In this document: positions 1 through 12,313 of the stretch, piece by piece
How the letters are laid out: every line of letters starts with the position of its first letter
Numbering within the stretch: the first letter of the stretch is position 1
NCBI GenBank assembly: GCA_001430745.1
Contig: KQ482069.1
Location: 141,378 to 201,635 of the forward strand
Origin: Auxenochlorella pyrenoidosa
Lineage: Eukaryota > Chlorophyta > Trebouxiophyceae > Chlorellales > Chlorellaceae
Direction of reading: 5' to 3'
Length of the DNA stretch: 60,258 nt
The notes under the pieces: model-generated
The model's input: the letters and a program-made list of their open reading frames with translations, nothing else
What the model was told of the DNA's origin: nothing
Database searches by the model: none
Translations under genes and position numbers: made by a program

Positions 1-159
1 CGTGTGTGTGGGCGGGACAGGGTCGGGGAAAGGTGTGAGAGGAGGTGCGGCCGCGAGGGCCCCCGAGGGAAGGTGTGTGGGGAGGCACGGCAGGCGGATC
101 CCCAGAGTGCACTGGTGCGCCGCAACCATGAAGGATGCGCTGCACCCCCTCCTCTGCAG

Positions 160-3100
160 CTGGTCTGGGGGGAAGGGCCAGCGCCCCGCTGCGTCTGCAC
201 TGGCGATCTGCTCGCCTATGCCATGGCTTCACTGTACGGCAGGGACTTCTGCAGGCAAGATCAGGCTCTGGCAGGCAGCAACCATTCGGGGTGTCTCGGC
301 TGGGTGCGCAAGCAGGCGGGGCAGGGCGCATGCCATGTACCTCAGCAGGCTGCAGGACCCAGCATCGCAGCGGCACGCTGAGGCTGCTGAGCTACAGCGC
401 GTTCGCCCCTCCCCTGCTCACCTCCCCCTCTGCTCCTGCACACCAATGCCCCTGATGCTGCCGCAGGTTCGTGGCCCTGGCCCCAGTGCTGGCCTTCCAC
501 GCCTGCCTGTGCCAGCTGGCACCGGCAGAGGGCGCGGCGACTGCCGCGCCCGGCCGGGCCGCTGCCGGCGCTGAGCTGTCAGCGTGGGCCAGCAGCATGC
601 TGCGCGTGCTGTCCCTCCTGACCGAGGCCTTTGCCTTCCGGGTCAAGGGCCTGGCAGCGGGCACCTGTGCTGGCGGCCCTGGCGCCGGCTTTGAGTGAGA
701 GCATGGGCGCATGCAGTCGTGCATGGGTCCAGCACGAGCGCATGGCACAGACGTGGCCTGCAGCCGCGAGGTGGCTCTGCCGTTGAGCTGCCTCTGACAG
801 GCTGCCAGGGATAGGTGCATGTTGGGAGGGCTGCAGAGGCCCATAAGCGTGACCTCCTGTTGAGCAGCGACGGGTCGGGCTGCCCCTCCCTGCCGCAGCC
901 CGCACGGCGTGTGCCGCGTGCTTGTGCGCTCGGCTGCGCTGCTTCGCCAGCTGCCTGCCCTACAGGCGGCGTGTGACGGCCAAGCGGGCGCACCCGGCCC
1001 GCAGCCGCTGCACCAGCACCAGCTGCAGCACATCGGGCTGATGTCAGTGCAGCTCATCGCGTACAGCTGCACCACCAGCGACCCTGACGGCCTGGAGGGA
1101 GGGCCTGTCATCCCCAAGTATGGCTCGCTGCCGCGCCACCTGCACGCCGCGCGCTGCGCCTTTGGGCTGCAGCACCTCCCCCTGCTGCTGCAGCCGCTGA
1201 TGACGCGGCTCGCGGCCAGCGGCCTGGGGTTTGCAGCCTGTGCGGCCGAGCGCGCGCGCAAGGTTGCGGGCACGATTAAACAGGAAAGCGAGGGCGGCTC
1301 CGGCCAGATAAGCACCAGTGGCAGTGGCAGCGGCGGAGATGAGGTCCCTGATGGTGGCTGCGGCAGCTCAAGCGGGCAAAGCGCAGCTGCCGCTCCTGCC
1401 CGCCTGGACGGTTCTGCAGGGAAGGCCGCAGCTCCCGCCGCGGCGCCTGCTGATGGCCCAAGCCCTGCCGAGAGCACGCGGGCTGTGCAAGCCAGCCAGC
1501 CTCCCAGCAGCGCAGCGTGCGACATGGATATGTGGATTGAGTGGAAGTTTACCGTGCAGCACGCCAGCACCCTTCTGTGGAGCCTTGGGGCACAGGGGGT
1601 CGCGCTTGATGGCCTGGCCGATGCCCCACCCAGCGGTAGGGGCGGCATGGCCCTCCACCAGTCTGCAGTTGCAGCTGAGGCTGCAGCCGAGGCAGCGGGC
1701 AGCTGGCCGCTACGCGACCCCGCCACCCTGGCAGCTGCTGCTGCGGCAGCGCTGCAGCTGCTGGGGCAGTACCACTCTGTCCGGGAGGCAGTGCTGCCCT
1801 GGGCCTCCGGCCTGGCACACCTGCCTGGCCCACACATTAACAGCCGGGAGTGCAGCCTGCTGCTGCGCTTTGCGCAGCGTGTGCCGCACGCCTGCGCGCA
1901 GCTGCTTGCGGCAGCGGGCGCCTCGCTGGGCGTCGCCAATGCACGCGAGCTGGAGGCGGCGCTGCCGCCGTTGCTGGATGCCGCGGGCGCAGCCTGCAAG
2001 CTGGTCCAGCTGGCGTGCCAGGACACCGCGCACTGGGCGCTGCTGGGCGCCGCAGCAGCCGCCCAAGCCGCTGCACATGCAACCGCCTCCCCAGGCCAGC
2101 TGTCCACCTGCCATGCCTATCGGCCCCTGGGCTTGGCCCTAGCAGCCGCAGGGGCAGCGAGCACCTGCATGGTGCGCCTGCTGCCATACGCTCTGCCAGG
2201 CCTCCAGGCCTTTGTCCGCAGGTGCGCCCAGCTGTGCTTCTCGCCCCTGACATGTGCGTGCTGCTTGACTGGTCTGGTCAGAGGCAGATCGCTGGTTGAC
2301 GCTTTGCTTCCCACTTTGCTGCAGGCGTGCGCGGGCTCTGCTGTTGCAGCTCTGCTCTGCCACAGAAGCGGCAGCAAGCGCGCTGCCAGAGCAGGCGAGC
2401 GCAGCCGGCACCGCCCCTGCCAGCGGCGGCAGCAGCCTGCCAGACGTCCTGGCCTCTTTGCTGCGGCTGAGCAATGCCAGTGAAGCCGGCATCGGGCGGG
2501 GTCGCCTGGAGGGCTGCACTAGCCTGCAGGAGACTCTTGTGAGCGAGGCGGGAGCGCGGCCAAAGCAAGGGCTGGAGGTTGGCCATGAGGGGTGCATGGG
2601 CAGCGAGACTGCCTCTGCCTGGAGCTGCAGAGGAGGGGTAGGCAGACAGCGAGGCAGGCATGAACAGGGGGTCTCCAGGAGGGCAACTCCACTCAGGCAG
2701 GGCAGCACCCAGCTGCAGCTCTGGCCAGTCCACCCACATGTGTCCACACCATCTTGCCCCCCTGCAGGCTGCTGCAGCAGAAGGTGCGGGCAGTGCACTG
2801 CAGCGGCAGCTGGCGGCCCTGCCGTGCGCCAACGTGGCATGCTGCGCACTTGCTGGCGCCAGCGAGGCGGCCCTGCCCTCGCGCCGCTGCTCCTGCTGCC
2901 GCGTCGCCCGCTTCTGCTCCACGCTGTGCAGCAAGCAGGCCTGGAAGGCTGGCCACAGGGCAGCCTGTGCAGATCTTGCAGCTGCCGCCGCTGCGCAGCC
3001 TGAGCACGGCCCGCCTTCCAGCACGGCTGTGGCCGGGCAGCTGCCACCAGGCAAGCTCAGCTTGCAGTGCCCCGTGTGCTGCATGCAGCTGGCCGTGCTG

Positions 3101-3343
3101 GCCGGCGACGGCGATGGCGGCGCAGCACACATGCAGGCCTGTGCCCAGGCGCGCCAAGAGCGCTGCGCCACACTCAGGGCAGCACACGGCGGCGACCCTG
3201 CTGCTGCGGCGGCAGCCCTGCCCGAAGTGGTGTGGCTCAGCAGCCACCTGCAGTACGAGGAGGTGGGAAGGGCTGACATGCTGGCCAGGGTGCAAGAACT
3301 CCTGACCACTCACGGTGCTGGGCAAGAGCAGCAGCAGGGCTGA
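160..3343 (+). CDS. MYND-type zinc-finger protein, 5' end outside window
   Basis: Exons read as 160-254, 467-694, 899-2221, 2325-2538 and 2768-3343, stop TGA at 3341. The first intron begins with GC (gcaaga at 255), and the frame only continues if it is used. Most of the protein is an alanine/leucine-rich helical region without a recognisable domain. The last exon carries a MYND finger at about 2875-2985: a CSCC cysteine pair, then FC..LC, W, H and a final C in the usual MYND order. About 30 residues further on, CPVC followed by H-x3-C (about 3070-3145) has the spacing of a small ubiquitin-binding (UBZ-like) C2HC finger; that is an inference. MYND domains usually mediate protein-protein contacts; the partner is unknown. 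No SET domain is visible, so it is not an obvious methyltransferase. The start lies to the left of the window or in the first 159 bases. Confidence 0.75.
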
Positions 3344-3506
3344 GTTTCAAGCACAGGCACGCCCTTTCTAGCGCTACTTTGCATTCTGGCTCCTGTTCCG
3401 TTCACCTCATTCGTTTCCGTCTTGCTTCTTACGTGTCAACACGCACACACACAAGTGTCGTACGCCTCAGCGCATGTCTCAGCGCTGTGCTGCTGGGCTG
3501 GACTGG

Positions 3507-4494
3507 TCACGCTTCTGTGCTGGTGCTGGGGCACAGGCCCTTCTCCACGCCGGAGCTGGTGGCTGGCGGCAGCTCCACCTGAGCTGGCATGGTTGCTGTC
3601 TTTGCTTGGTAACTGTGCCTCCTGCCGCCGCAGCAGCATTTGAAGCACCAGACAATGAGCCCCAGGCCAGTGGCGGCGGCAGCAACAATCATCCCAATCT
3701 TGTCTGCCTTGGAGAGGCGTGGGGGTGCAGACATGTCATTGTTGAGCTGCAGGCGCAGTTGGGCCAGCCAGGGAAGAAGGGAAGTGGTGTGGCCACAGGG
3801 CCTATGGGCTGCAGAGGTGAGGGCAGCTGCAGTGGCATGCCAACACATGCATGTTGTAAGCACGGACTCCCAGCACCCACCTGCAGAAACTCGTCCCAGT
3901 TGAGGCCTCCACTGCTGTCCTGGTCGTACGTTGAAATCGCATCCTGCACGGCGCTGCTGGAGGGCGGCTGCCCATGCGCCTCCCCCAGGATGCCACCTCC
4001 TGCGGCACGGCTGGGTGCGGGCTGGTGAAGAGCCATCAGCCAGGCAGCATTTGCCAGCGGGAGAGCGTCCTCAAGCCTATCCTCACCTAAAAAGTCACCT
4101 CTCCATCGTGGTTGGCATCGAAGGTATCGAAGGCAAGCTTCACGTCGGCCTCAAAGGCGGCCTGTGCCGCAGCGGCGGGGTCGTCGGTTGTGGGCGGCGA
4201 CGCCGTTGGCGAGGCCTGCAGGGCAAACAAGCGAAGCGAACATTTACCATCTCAGGCTCTTTTCATGCTAAAGTCTCACAGCAACAGACAGGGCAGGCAT
4301 GGATTTGCAGCCTGGGCAGCTGTGCGGCCCACCTGAAGGAGGGAGCGACCAGTACGCTTGCTGCCCGAAGTGGCGTCTTCCGCCGCACTTTTCAGCCCCC
4401 AGGATCCGGCCTGGCCAGCGAACAGGCCCCTGTCCGCAGCACAGGCTGCGACAGACAGCAGGATCAGCGCAACTGCCACGAAACTGGCGCGCAT
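3507..4494 (-). CDS. Signal-peptide EF-hand protein with one C-terminal membrane segment
   Basis: Exons 4494-4333, 4215-4099, 3943-3881 and 3746-3507 join to 193 residues. The first 20 residues form a clear signal peptide (MRASF, then a hydrophobic run ending CAA). Exon 2 holds the start of an EF-hand (FDTFDANHDGE). Exon 3 holds a complete canonical loop, D-Q-D-S-S-G-G-L-N-W-D-E, followed by F. Exon 4 has a hydrophobic span (IGMIVAAAATGLGLIVWCF) followed by CCCGGRR, so a single-pass membrane protein with its EF region in the lumen or outside is likely. Exon 2 could also read on through V-T-F to an in-frame TAG directly before another GT, so the end of this exon is uncertain and the first EF loop looks broken. 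The family was not recognised. The gene converges on the MYND gene with a 163-bp gap. Confidence 0.7.
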
Positions 4495-4714
4495 TTTGGC
4501 TCTGCACGGCCCTGATGAAGTTTAGAGTTCGCAGAGAATGATACAGCTCGGTCACGGGCCAGCACCGAAACTGGTCGCCGTGTCGTGCACGCTGTGCTCG
4601 GCCCACCAGCACTGATTGCTGCTCCCGCTGCTCCCCTGCACTGCGCGCCAAACTGTGCTGCATGCCAACCCCTTCTTCTGTCCTTCCACTGCCAGTGCCG
4701 CAGTGCGGGCAAAA

Positions 4715-4719
4715 TTACA
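4715..4719 (-). terminator. Probable polyadenylation signal TGTAA for dapF
   Basis: TGTAA on the minus strand 36 bases past the dapF stop. TGTAA is the usual chlorophyte polyadenylation signal; the position fits a short 3' UTR. Confidence 0.5.
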
Positions 4720-4754
4720 CAATCACTCCGATGCCAGAACGGCACAGAGCAGGG

Positions 4755-7696
4755 TCAGATGTGCACGCTGCCGCTGAAGGCCAGCTCGGCGGGGCCGGTC
4801 ATGTAGATGCGGTTGTCGGCCTCCCGCCACTCAATGTGCAGCGGGCCGCCGGGCAGGTCCACCTGCGCAGAGGCGGCGTAACGACGGTCAGGGCCAGGAG
4901 AGGCGGCCACAGCGGTGATCTGTCTGTACGCCGTCGGGGCTGCCACAAGCAGCCCCCATCCACAACATCAAGTGGCTGCACTTGCACACGTGCCCTCATC
5001 TCCTGACAAGCACCTGGTACGGCCACCTGATAAAGGCTGGCGTGCACGCGTGCCCTGGAGAAGCAAGCTGTTGGCATTCTAGGCTGGGAGTGAGCCCCCC
5101 CGGCTGCACACCTGGCACGACCGCTCCGTCTTGCCCTCGAGCACGCCCGCCACCACGGTGGCGCAGGCGCCGGTGCCGCAGGCCAGGGTGCGCCCCGCGC
5201 CGCGCTCCCACACGTGCATGCGCACGTGGCTGGGCGACAGCACCTCAACAAACTCTGCGCAGGCACGGCGGGACCGGGAAGCAGGGCCCCCCAGTCAGCT
5301 GGGTGGCAGCAGGCCGCGGCAAGGCGGCAGCAGCTCTGGAACAAACTGGCTGGGCAATGCGCAGCAGGCGGGGGTGGCAAACTCCCGCCGCGCGACACCG
5401 TTTCATAGGCCTCAATTTTACGCCACAAAACCCCAAGGCATTCCGAGCAGGGCGCTGCTGTGGGGCTGGAACAGTCGCCCTCCCCACGCTGTCTCCCTGG
5501 GTGGGCCCCACGGGGACCTGGCAGTCCGCTCACCCGTGTTGGTGCGGGCCGGGAACACGGGGTTGTGCTCAAACATGGGGCCGATGCGCGGCAGGTCCAG
5601 CTCGTCCACCTGCCGGCCAGGCAGGAGCAGCAGGCGAAACAAAGGCAAATGTTCAGCCAGGGTCGGGGGCTGGGCCCACGCAGGCGGGTGTACATGCGCA
5701 CTCACGGGGCGCCAAAGCCTGCAGGCAGAGGCCCTGCAGCCGGCACGCATGCCTCAGGGCAGCCCCGCCCCTCCCCCGCCCCTCCCTCGCCTTGATGGGC
5801 GCGCCGTCGGCGAGGCCAAAGGTGATGGCGTGGGGGTTGCCCATGCTGACGCAGGTCATCAGCCAGGTGCGGCCGTCCACCTCCAGCGCCTGCTGCACCA
5901 CAGCCTCGCCCTGGGAGGGGGGGGGGGGGGGCACGCGTGCAAAGGGGGAGGGTGGGTGGTGGGTGGTGGGGGTGGGGGTGGGAGTGGGGTGGGGTGGGGT
6001 GGGGTGGGGTGGGGGGCATACTTGCAAAGGGGGACCGAGGGGAGCAAGGGGCTTGGCTTGCCCAGACACGGGGCAGGCCGGAAGACACGACGGGCAGCAG
6101 GCTGACGCCCGGCGCCAGCCTGCTGGGCAACCCTCCAGAAGGAGGGGCCAGGCGGGTGACCGGGGCACGCTTCCGTTCCCAAGGTTCAGCAGACCTCGTG
6201 CAGGCGGCGCGGCCCCTGCCAAGCCGCACCTGTGTGGGCTGAAGCGTCGTGGGCACGTCGGCTGCCTTGAGGATGGGCTCCCCCATGTCCACGCACACCT
6301 GCGGGGGACAGGGGTGGTCGCAGCCTTGGGTGCGCGTTTCCACGGGGCTGCTGCTTCGGCCAAACAGCAGGCAGGCGGCCAGGCAACACAAGCATACGTC
6401 ACACCCTGGCGCTCGCTGCCAGTGGCTGGGCACAGGAACACGGCTCACGAGTGAAGCAGCAGGGCACCCCTTGAGAAAGGGCGCCCAACCCCTGCGCTTC
6501 CAGAACCCCAGCCAGCACGCACACCTGGCCATCTGCCAGCAGGTTTGGCTGGATGAGGCCCGCCAGGGTGTGCACCTTGTACTGCCGCGGCTGCGAGCCA
6601 TCCACGTCTGCGGCAGGGGCAGAAGGCCGCCACACTGCTTCTTCACGCAAGGTGACCCAGGTGGAGTCTATCCGGGTGCAACAACAGCAGGCAAGGGCCG
6701 CAAGCAGTGAACCTCCTCACGCGTGCCATCGGCAACTGGGTCGCCGCGGCCGGCCGGCACCCACCCAGCTGTCTGCGTCCCAGAACCCACCCGCCACAAA
6801 GCGCGCCAGGCAGCGGATGCCGTTGCCGCACATCTCGGGCTCGCTGCCGTCCGAGTTGAAGATGCGCATGGAGTAGTCGGTGCCGTTGGCGGCGGGCAGC
6901 GCAAAGATGACCTGCGGCAGCAAGCGCCAGGCGGCGGGCGGGTGTCGGTTCGCGGCCAGAAACGGCCTCAACGCCCTTCCTTGCGAGCCACCTGATGAGT
7001 AACACGCACCGTGGGCAGCAGCACACTGGTCATCTGCAACGGCAGGCCCTGCCCGCGCAGCAGCAGCATGCCGGACTGGCGCCGGTGCCCTGCCCTGCTG
7101 CGGCATGGTAAGCAAAGGTGCCTTTAGCAACACGGCCTGCAAGCCGTGCCGTCTGCCAGCTCACCCCATCGCCGCCAATGCCAAAGTTGCGGTCGCACAG
7201 CTTGATGGCCTGCTCCGGGGTGATGACGGGCTCTGCCTGGTGCCGGTTGTCAACCTGCCCGGCGACCAATGGCAGCCAAACATGGTAAGCATTTGCGGGG
7301 TGGCAGGCAGCGGCAGCGGAGCACATACAAAGCTCAGGCAGGCAAGAAGTGGCAGAGGGAGGCGAGTTGACAGAGGTTTTGAGCCTGATGACTCAAACCC
7401 ACCAGGATGAAGTCGTTGCCCAGCCCCTGGTACTTGGCAAACTGGATGGAGGCAGCGCAGCGCGTCGTCTGCCGCCGCGCCTGCATGCTGCCTACCCGCC
7501 GCCGCTGCTGCCGCGTCGGCACTGCTGCTGGGGCTGCGCGGCTGCCGCTGATGCACACTACCTGCTGAGCCACCATATTGCTGTGAGCGCGCGGAAAACG
7601 GGCGCTGTGGGGGTGGCAAAGGAAGAAGCGGCAGGCGCTCGGGCACGCGCAGCCAGTCGCAACAGCCGACAGCTGACAGTTGTTGAAATGCAGCAA
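4755..7696 (-). CDS. dapF: Diaminopimelate epimerase, plastid
   Basis: Interconverts LL- and meso-diaminopimelate, the step before the decarboxylase in lysine synthesis, located in the plastid in plants and algae. Nine exons (7696-7403, 7254-7165, 6911-6791, 6607-6525, 6298-6230, 5910-5791, 5609-5534, 5254-5112, 4862-4755) join to 367 residues. Residues 1 to about 80 are a basic, alanine-rich transit peptide. The mature part starts at [17 protein letters not shown]. Both catalytic cysteines are present, in MCGNGIRC and in [13 protein letters not shown], with the family motifs FGIGGDG and [10 protein letters not shown] later in-frame start (MVAQQ, 7577) is possible. Intron 6 begins with GC (GCGAGG at 5790). 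Length and motif order match plant DapF. Confidence 0.95.
5914..6018 (+). repeat. G-rich low-complexity tract in dapF intron 5
   Basis: A run of G at about 5917-5930 is followed by GGGTGGT and GGGGT repeats up to 6014. Read on the dapF (minus) strand it is a C-rich polypyrimidine tract next to the 3' splice site at 5911. Confidence 0.8.
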
Positions 7697-8350
7697 AGAG
7701 AGGGATGAACACTCAAGCTGGAGGCATGGACTTGCGCGCTAGGCTCCACGCAGCACGATGGAGGACGCGCCAAACCTGTCGTTTGGGCGCAGCCTGATCC
7801 GATCGTACAATCGAAGAACACCCTGAGACTTATGATTCGCTTTCAGAACCGGCCAGCTGCGCCATCTGCCGGGCGGGCGGTTGCGGCGCCCCTTGTGGGT
7901 CATCAACTTTGCAGGGTATGGATTGAACCCCTATGGCCTCTGCTGTCCTTCTTTTTGCATTTCTCTGCCTGTAATATCCACTGCAGTATTCAAGTTTGCC
8001 TCATGCATTGAGTGAGCTGGCAGACCTGCACAGAACCCACCAAGTGGGCCACTTGCCGCATCTGTCCGGCTCCCCATACAAGCAGTCTGCTCGAGCACGC
8101 CCACACACAGCACGCGCAAGGCGCAGAAATCGCGACATAATGCCCCACAGCTGGCAGGTGTCTGCGGCATGCCCAGCCAGACAGGCACAGCTTGAGCAGG
8201 TGGGGGCTTGCCAAGGGCTGCTTTACACTCCGTCAATCAGTGCCTCAACATGAGTCGAGCAGCGATGCCCCAAGCAGTGTCGCGGTGCCGTCAGGCATAA
8301 CGGCGCTGCACCAGCGGGGGCCGTGCTGCCGGGCCAAGGCCGAGCTGCCC
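7697..8350. other. Intergenic region between dapF start and sam50 stop
   Basis: Holds the dapF promoter/5' UTR and the sam50 3' UTR. No TATA-like element, RNA gene or convincing coding exon was seen. A TGTAA polyadenylation signal for sam50 lies at 8227-8223. Confidence 0.6.
8223..8227 (-). terminator. Probable polyadenylation signal TGTAA for sam50
   Basis: TGTAA on the minus strand about 125 bases past the stop of the Omp85 gene. Confidence 0.45.
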
Positions 8351-11300
8351 TCACCAGGCCGGCGGCACAAAGCCAAACTGCAGGCCAGTGCGCGGCTGGT
8401 CAAAGGGCTGCCGCGCCAGCACCTGGCACAGGTTGAGCTCCAGCTTGCCAATCTTGGTGGGCCACACAATGCCGGCGCCCTGCAGCGTAAGCGGCGGGGC
8501 AATGGTGTGCGTGTGTGTGTGTGTGGAGCTCCGGGCTCGTTGTGGGGCAAACCATAGCCGGCTAGAAACAAGGTGATTGTCCATTTCAGAGCCCATTTTA
8601 GAGATTTTGGGGTGGAACAAACAAAAGGCGCTGCAGCAGGTGACGCCCCCGGAAGCCGCACAAAGCCCGGGCCCTGTGCCCACCAGCCCCACCGCCAGGT
8701 TGCAAAGAACAGCGGCTGCTGCTCACCACGCTCCATCGGAACGAGGTGGCGAACTCGTGCCAGGCGTTCTGCAGGCTCCTGCGCGGCCCCACGCCCTGCA
8801 CCAGGCTGCCGCCGTTGACAAACACGTGGCCGTGGATGCCCACCTGCGAAGTGTGGGGGGGGGGGGGGCACGGATGCTGAGAGGCAGCAAGGCACGGCGA
8901 GAAAGGTGCAACGCCTCGCGCGCCGGCATGCGCGAGTTGGGAGGGCAGGCACATCACCATCGGTCGGTGGGTGCATCGAGAGACACGGCCGACCGTGTGG
9001 ACCGACCTAGCCGGTGTGGTCACCCAGCCGCCCTGCCCCGGCTTATCCCCGCTTTGCCCGCCTCCCAACCGGTGGTGTATTACAGCGGTCGGCGCTGGCG
9101 GCATGCTGCAAGGAGGCCCCCGCTGCTCACCGACCGCAGCGACTCCAGCGGCAGCTGGAAGTTGAAGGCGGCCATGAGCGAGCAGAAGAGGTCGCCGCCC
9201 AGCGCGTCCCGCCGCAACGGCTGCGCCGCCCCGCCGTAGCCGCTGCTGTCGGCCTGCGGGGAGGCGAGAGGTAGGGCGGGGAGGACGGACGGAGGCTCAG
9301 GGAGGGCAGCTGCGGTGGTGGGACAGCAGGCTGCACAGCCAAGCAGCCGCGTTCAGGCTCCATGCCTGGAAGTTGTCGAAACCCTCAGTCATGGCTCCCA
9401 AACATGGCATCGTCGCGTGCCCCTCCCTGCCCACCAAACGCCTCCTGTCTGCCCACCCTCATAGCCCGCCCAGCCTGCAGGATGCCCCCCCAACCCCTCC
9501 ACCACGCACACAAATGCGACGAGTGCACGCCCACCCACCACCCCACCCCACAACCCCCACACGCACCTCTGCCCCCGGCCGCCGCGCGTCGCTGGGCCCC
9601 ACCCCCTTTTGCGCAAAGCCGCGCAGCGCGCCCACCCCCGTGCCGCCCAGGAAGAAGCGATCGCTGATGGGGGTGCCCCCCTCGCGGGCGCTCGCGCCCC
9701 AGGGCAGCAGCAGGCCGGCCTCGGCGCTCAGCGTGAGGGCGGCGCCGTCGGCGAGGCGGAAGGCTGCCTTGCCCTGCAGGTGCTGCCGCACAAAGTGCAG
9801 GAGGGAGGGGCTGGGCGCCGCCATCCCCGCCACCTGCGTCTCCGCGCGGTAGCCCCAGCCTGCGGGGGGGTATGTCGGTGGCGGCAGGGGCATGGTCACC
9901 GGGACAGCGCACGACAGGCGTGATTGCGACGCTGCACTCAGAAACAGGCGGGCACCCAGTGCTGGATGAAACCAGGGCAGCCGGCCCGGCAGCACCGCGG
10001 CGCGGCAAGGACCGCCCGCCCGACAGGCCACGGCGCCAGCAGCCCGCCCCACCTTGCGTGGGGAAGGCCAGGCTGTCAAAGGTCTCCCCGCGGTGCACAT
10101 ACTTGACCGCCGACAGCAGCTTGTCACCCAACTGGCCCAGCACAGCGCGCGAAGCGACGCGCCCGGGGTCGGTCAGCCGCCGCCAGCCCAGCTCGTACGA
10201 CACAGCGTGCCGTCCATCCTCGCTGGCGGGGTGGAAGCAGGCGGGCAGGGGGGGCCAAGTGTGTTTTGAGGCGGGCGGGCAGGGAGACTGGGGCAGGGAC
10301 CCCCGCGGGTGCGGCCCTGCGGGCCTCGGCTGCAGGCCCCCCCGGTCCACCCAGCGCCAGCCTGCCCCACCACAACACCCTCGCAAAGCCTGATCACCGC
10401 TCATTTCGCAAGGCCTGCATGGCCCAAGCCCACATCCCATGCCTGCCCCCCTCCCCCCTCCCCCCCCGCGCACACACACCTCATCCCACCCACCCAGCCC
10501 CCCACCTGCTGAGCGTGACCTGCCCGCCGCGCAGCACCTCTGCGTACGAGCTCCACGGCTGGTAGTTGTGCCCCAGCTGGTGCAGCCGCACGTCGGCCAG
10601 CAGCGGGCGGCCCCAGGGCTTGGGCTTGGTGACTGCCAGGGTGTAGATGTTGGTGGCCTGGGAGCCGTACTCGGCGCTCAGGGAGACCTGCCGGGGCAGC
10701 CCAGCGGCGCAGGGGGGGCCGGCCAGGGGCGGTGAGAAGGAGCGCCGTCGCGGTGGGCGGCGTGAAAGGCATGCTTGGCACCCAGGGGGGGGCCTGAAGG
10801 AGCGGGCAGCAAGCATGGCGCCCGCGGCGGCATCCACAATTATGGCAGCACGCCTCGCCGGCACCACAGCCGGCCGCGCAGGCACACCGCCCCCTGCAGC
10901 CAGCCCGCCGCGGCCTGCACCTGCTCAGCATGTCCCAGCGGGTTGGTCAGGTTGAGCGACGTCTGCACAGACCCTGCAGCGGCAGCCAGGCAAAATGGGC
11001 GTCGGGGATCAGTTCGCCGAGGGCCGCCAGACTCAGCAGGGCAGGGAAGGGAGCAGCATGCTGCTGCTTGGAAGCAAGCCGACTTCTAAGAACTTCCGAT
11101 GGACGGCCATTCCAGACTGCGGCCCGGTCCCGGGCCGAGGCGCACCCTCTGTGCCCTGCACATATGTGCCCGCGTGCAGCCGCAGCATGCCCTTCTCCTT
11201 AAATCGTGCCACCACGGTGCATGTGCTGCCTCCCTGCATGGCAGGCAGGGCGATCACCAGCTTGGCGCACTCGCCCGGAGCGTGGAGCAAGCGGCCAGGG

Positions 11301-11955
11301 GGGCAAGCCAGCACCCGCAGCGAGCTCAAACCCGTGCGCACCAGGGCCAAGTGCTGCGGCGCACACACGGCTGCGGCAGCTCTCCGCCTGTGGACCTGTC
11401 GTTTGCATGATCCACCCAGCGCTGCCTCCCTGGGCTCACCTTGCTGCCCTCGGTCAGCACAAGGTCGATGGCATCAAACACATCCAGCGCCATCAGCTCG
11501 TCGTGCGCTGCCATGGCTGCATCCCGAATCTCCTCCAGCGTGCGCCCATTCCGTAGGCGGCGCAGCTCAGCCTCCACAAGGTCCTATACCAAGAAGAAAT
11601 GGGTGCATGGGGCGTGCCGAAGTTGAACGACCACCCCAGCGGCAGAACAGGCAGCACTGGTGGCGGCAGCGGCACTGGCGGCGCTAGCAGGCAGCCCTCT
11701 GGCAGCCGTCGCCCGATCGACAGGTGGGATCGCATCTGAAATGCCTATGAGCTACCTGTGAGCAGCACAGCAGTGCTCCTACGCAGTGCTGCACACGCCC
11801 GCGCCATCGTTCCCCACCTGCTTGGTTCGCTCCAAGCCCACGAGTAAAATGCGCTCGACCCTGCATTTGGCGCCCGCCAGCCGCTCGAAAGCGTTCTCAA
11901 AGTCATACCCCTCGGTCTCTGTTTGCTGCTGGTCTGGCGCCGCCTCTGCTGCCAT
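8351..11955 (-). CDS. SAM50: Sam50/Tob55-type Omp85 outer-membrane assembly protein
   Basis: Core of the sorting-and-assembly machinery that inserts beta-barrel proteins into the mitochondrial outer membrane. Ten exons (11955-11818, 11583-11440, 11233-11146, 10973-10921, 10687-10506, 10222-10053, 9859-9567, 9253-9131, 8843-8727, 8479-8351) close exactly in frame to 478 residues, the usual Sam50 length. The N-terminal third (from AKCRVERILLVGLERTK to LDVFDAIDLVLTEG) is one POTRA domain. After it come alternating amphipathic strands of a 16-strand barrel. The Omp85 signature RFFLGGTGVGALRGF (loop 6) is in exon 7, and the last strand ends LQFGFVPPAW. There is no transit peptide, which fits Sam50 better than plastid OEP80/Toc75. 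A plastid paralogue cannot be excluded without a tree. Confidence 0.9.
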
Positions 11956-12313
11956 TGTACCTAATCCACGAATTTCACAAAGGACAGGAGAATGCGAGAA
12001 AGCATCCGAGAGCCTAGGGTTGAGCCGCACATGCTGCCGCCATCAACGCCGCCGCTGCCGCTGCGTAGCACCATGCTCGTCTGGACAGGTGTGTCTTACC
12101 GCGCATTCAGCAGTAATAAGAGAGCATGCGGAAGAAGGATGAGAAACAGGAGACAGAGGAGAGGGTGTTCACGGTCAGGACGGGTCAAGGGCGTGGGGCA
12201 GAGGGCCGGCGGGCGCTGCAACAGCAAACGCTCGGCAGGCACAGCACGACGTTGCCGTGGAGGCTCACAGGCACGGTCAGCACTCATCCCACGCGTTCAG
12301 CGAGGCCGCCGCC
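11956..12313. other. Intergenic region between sam50 start and the SUMO-protease stop
   Basis: 358 bases carrying the sam50 promoter and the 3' UTR of the gene to the right. No coding exon or RNA gene was seen. Confidence 0.55.

Noticed and set aside
392..2107. Long minus-strand open frame opposite the MYND gene (571 codons)
   Set aside because: It is antisense to a frame-consistent exon, alanine/arginine/serine-rich with no domain, as expected from GC-rich DNA.
8351..11955. Toc75/OEP80 as an alternative name for the Omp85 gene
   Set aside because: One POTRA domain, about 478 residues and no transit peptide fit Sam50 better, though a tree would settle it.
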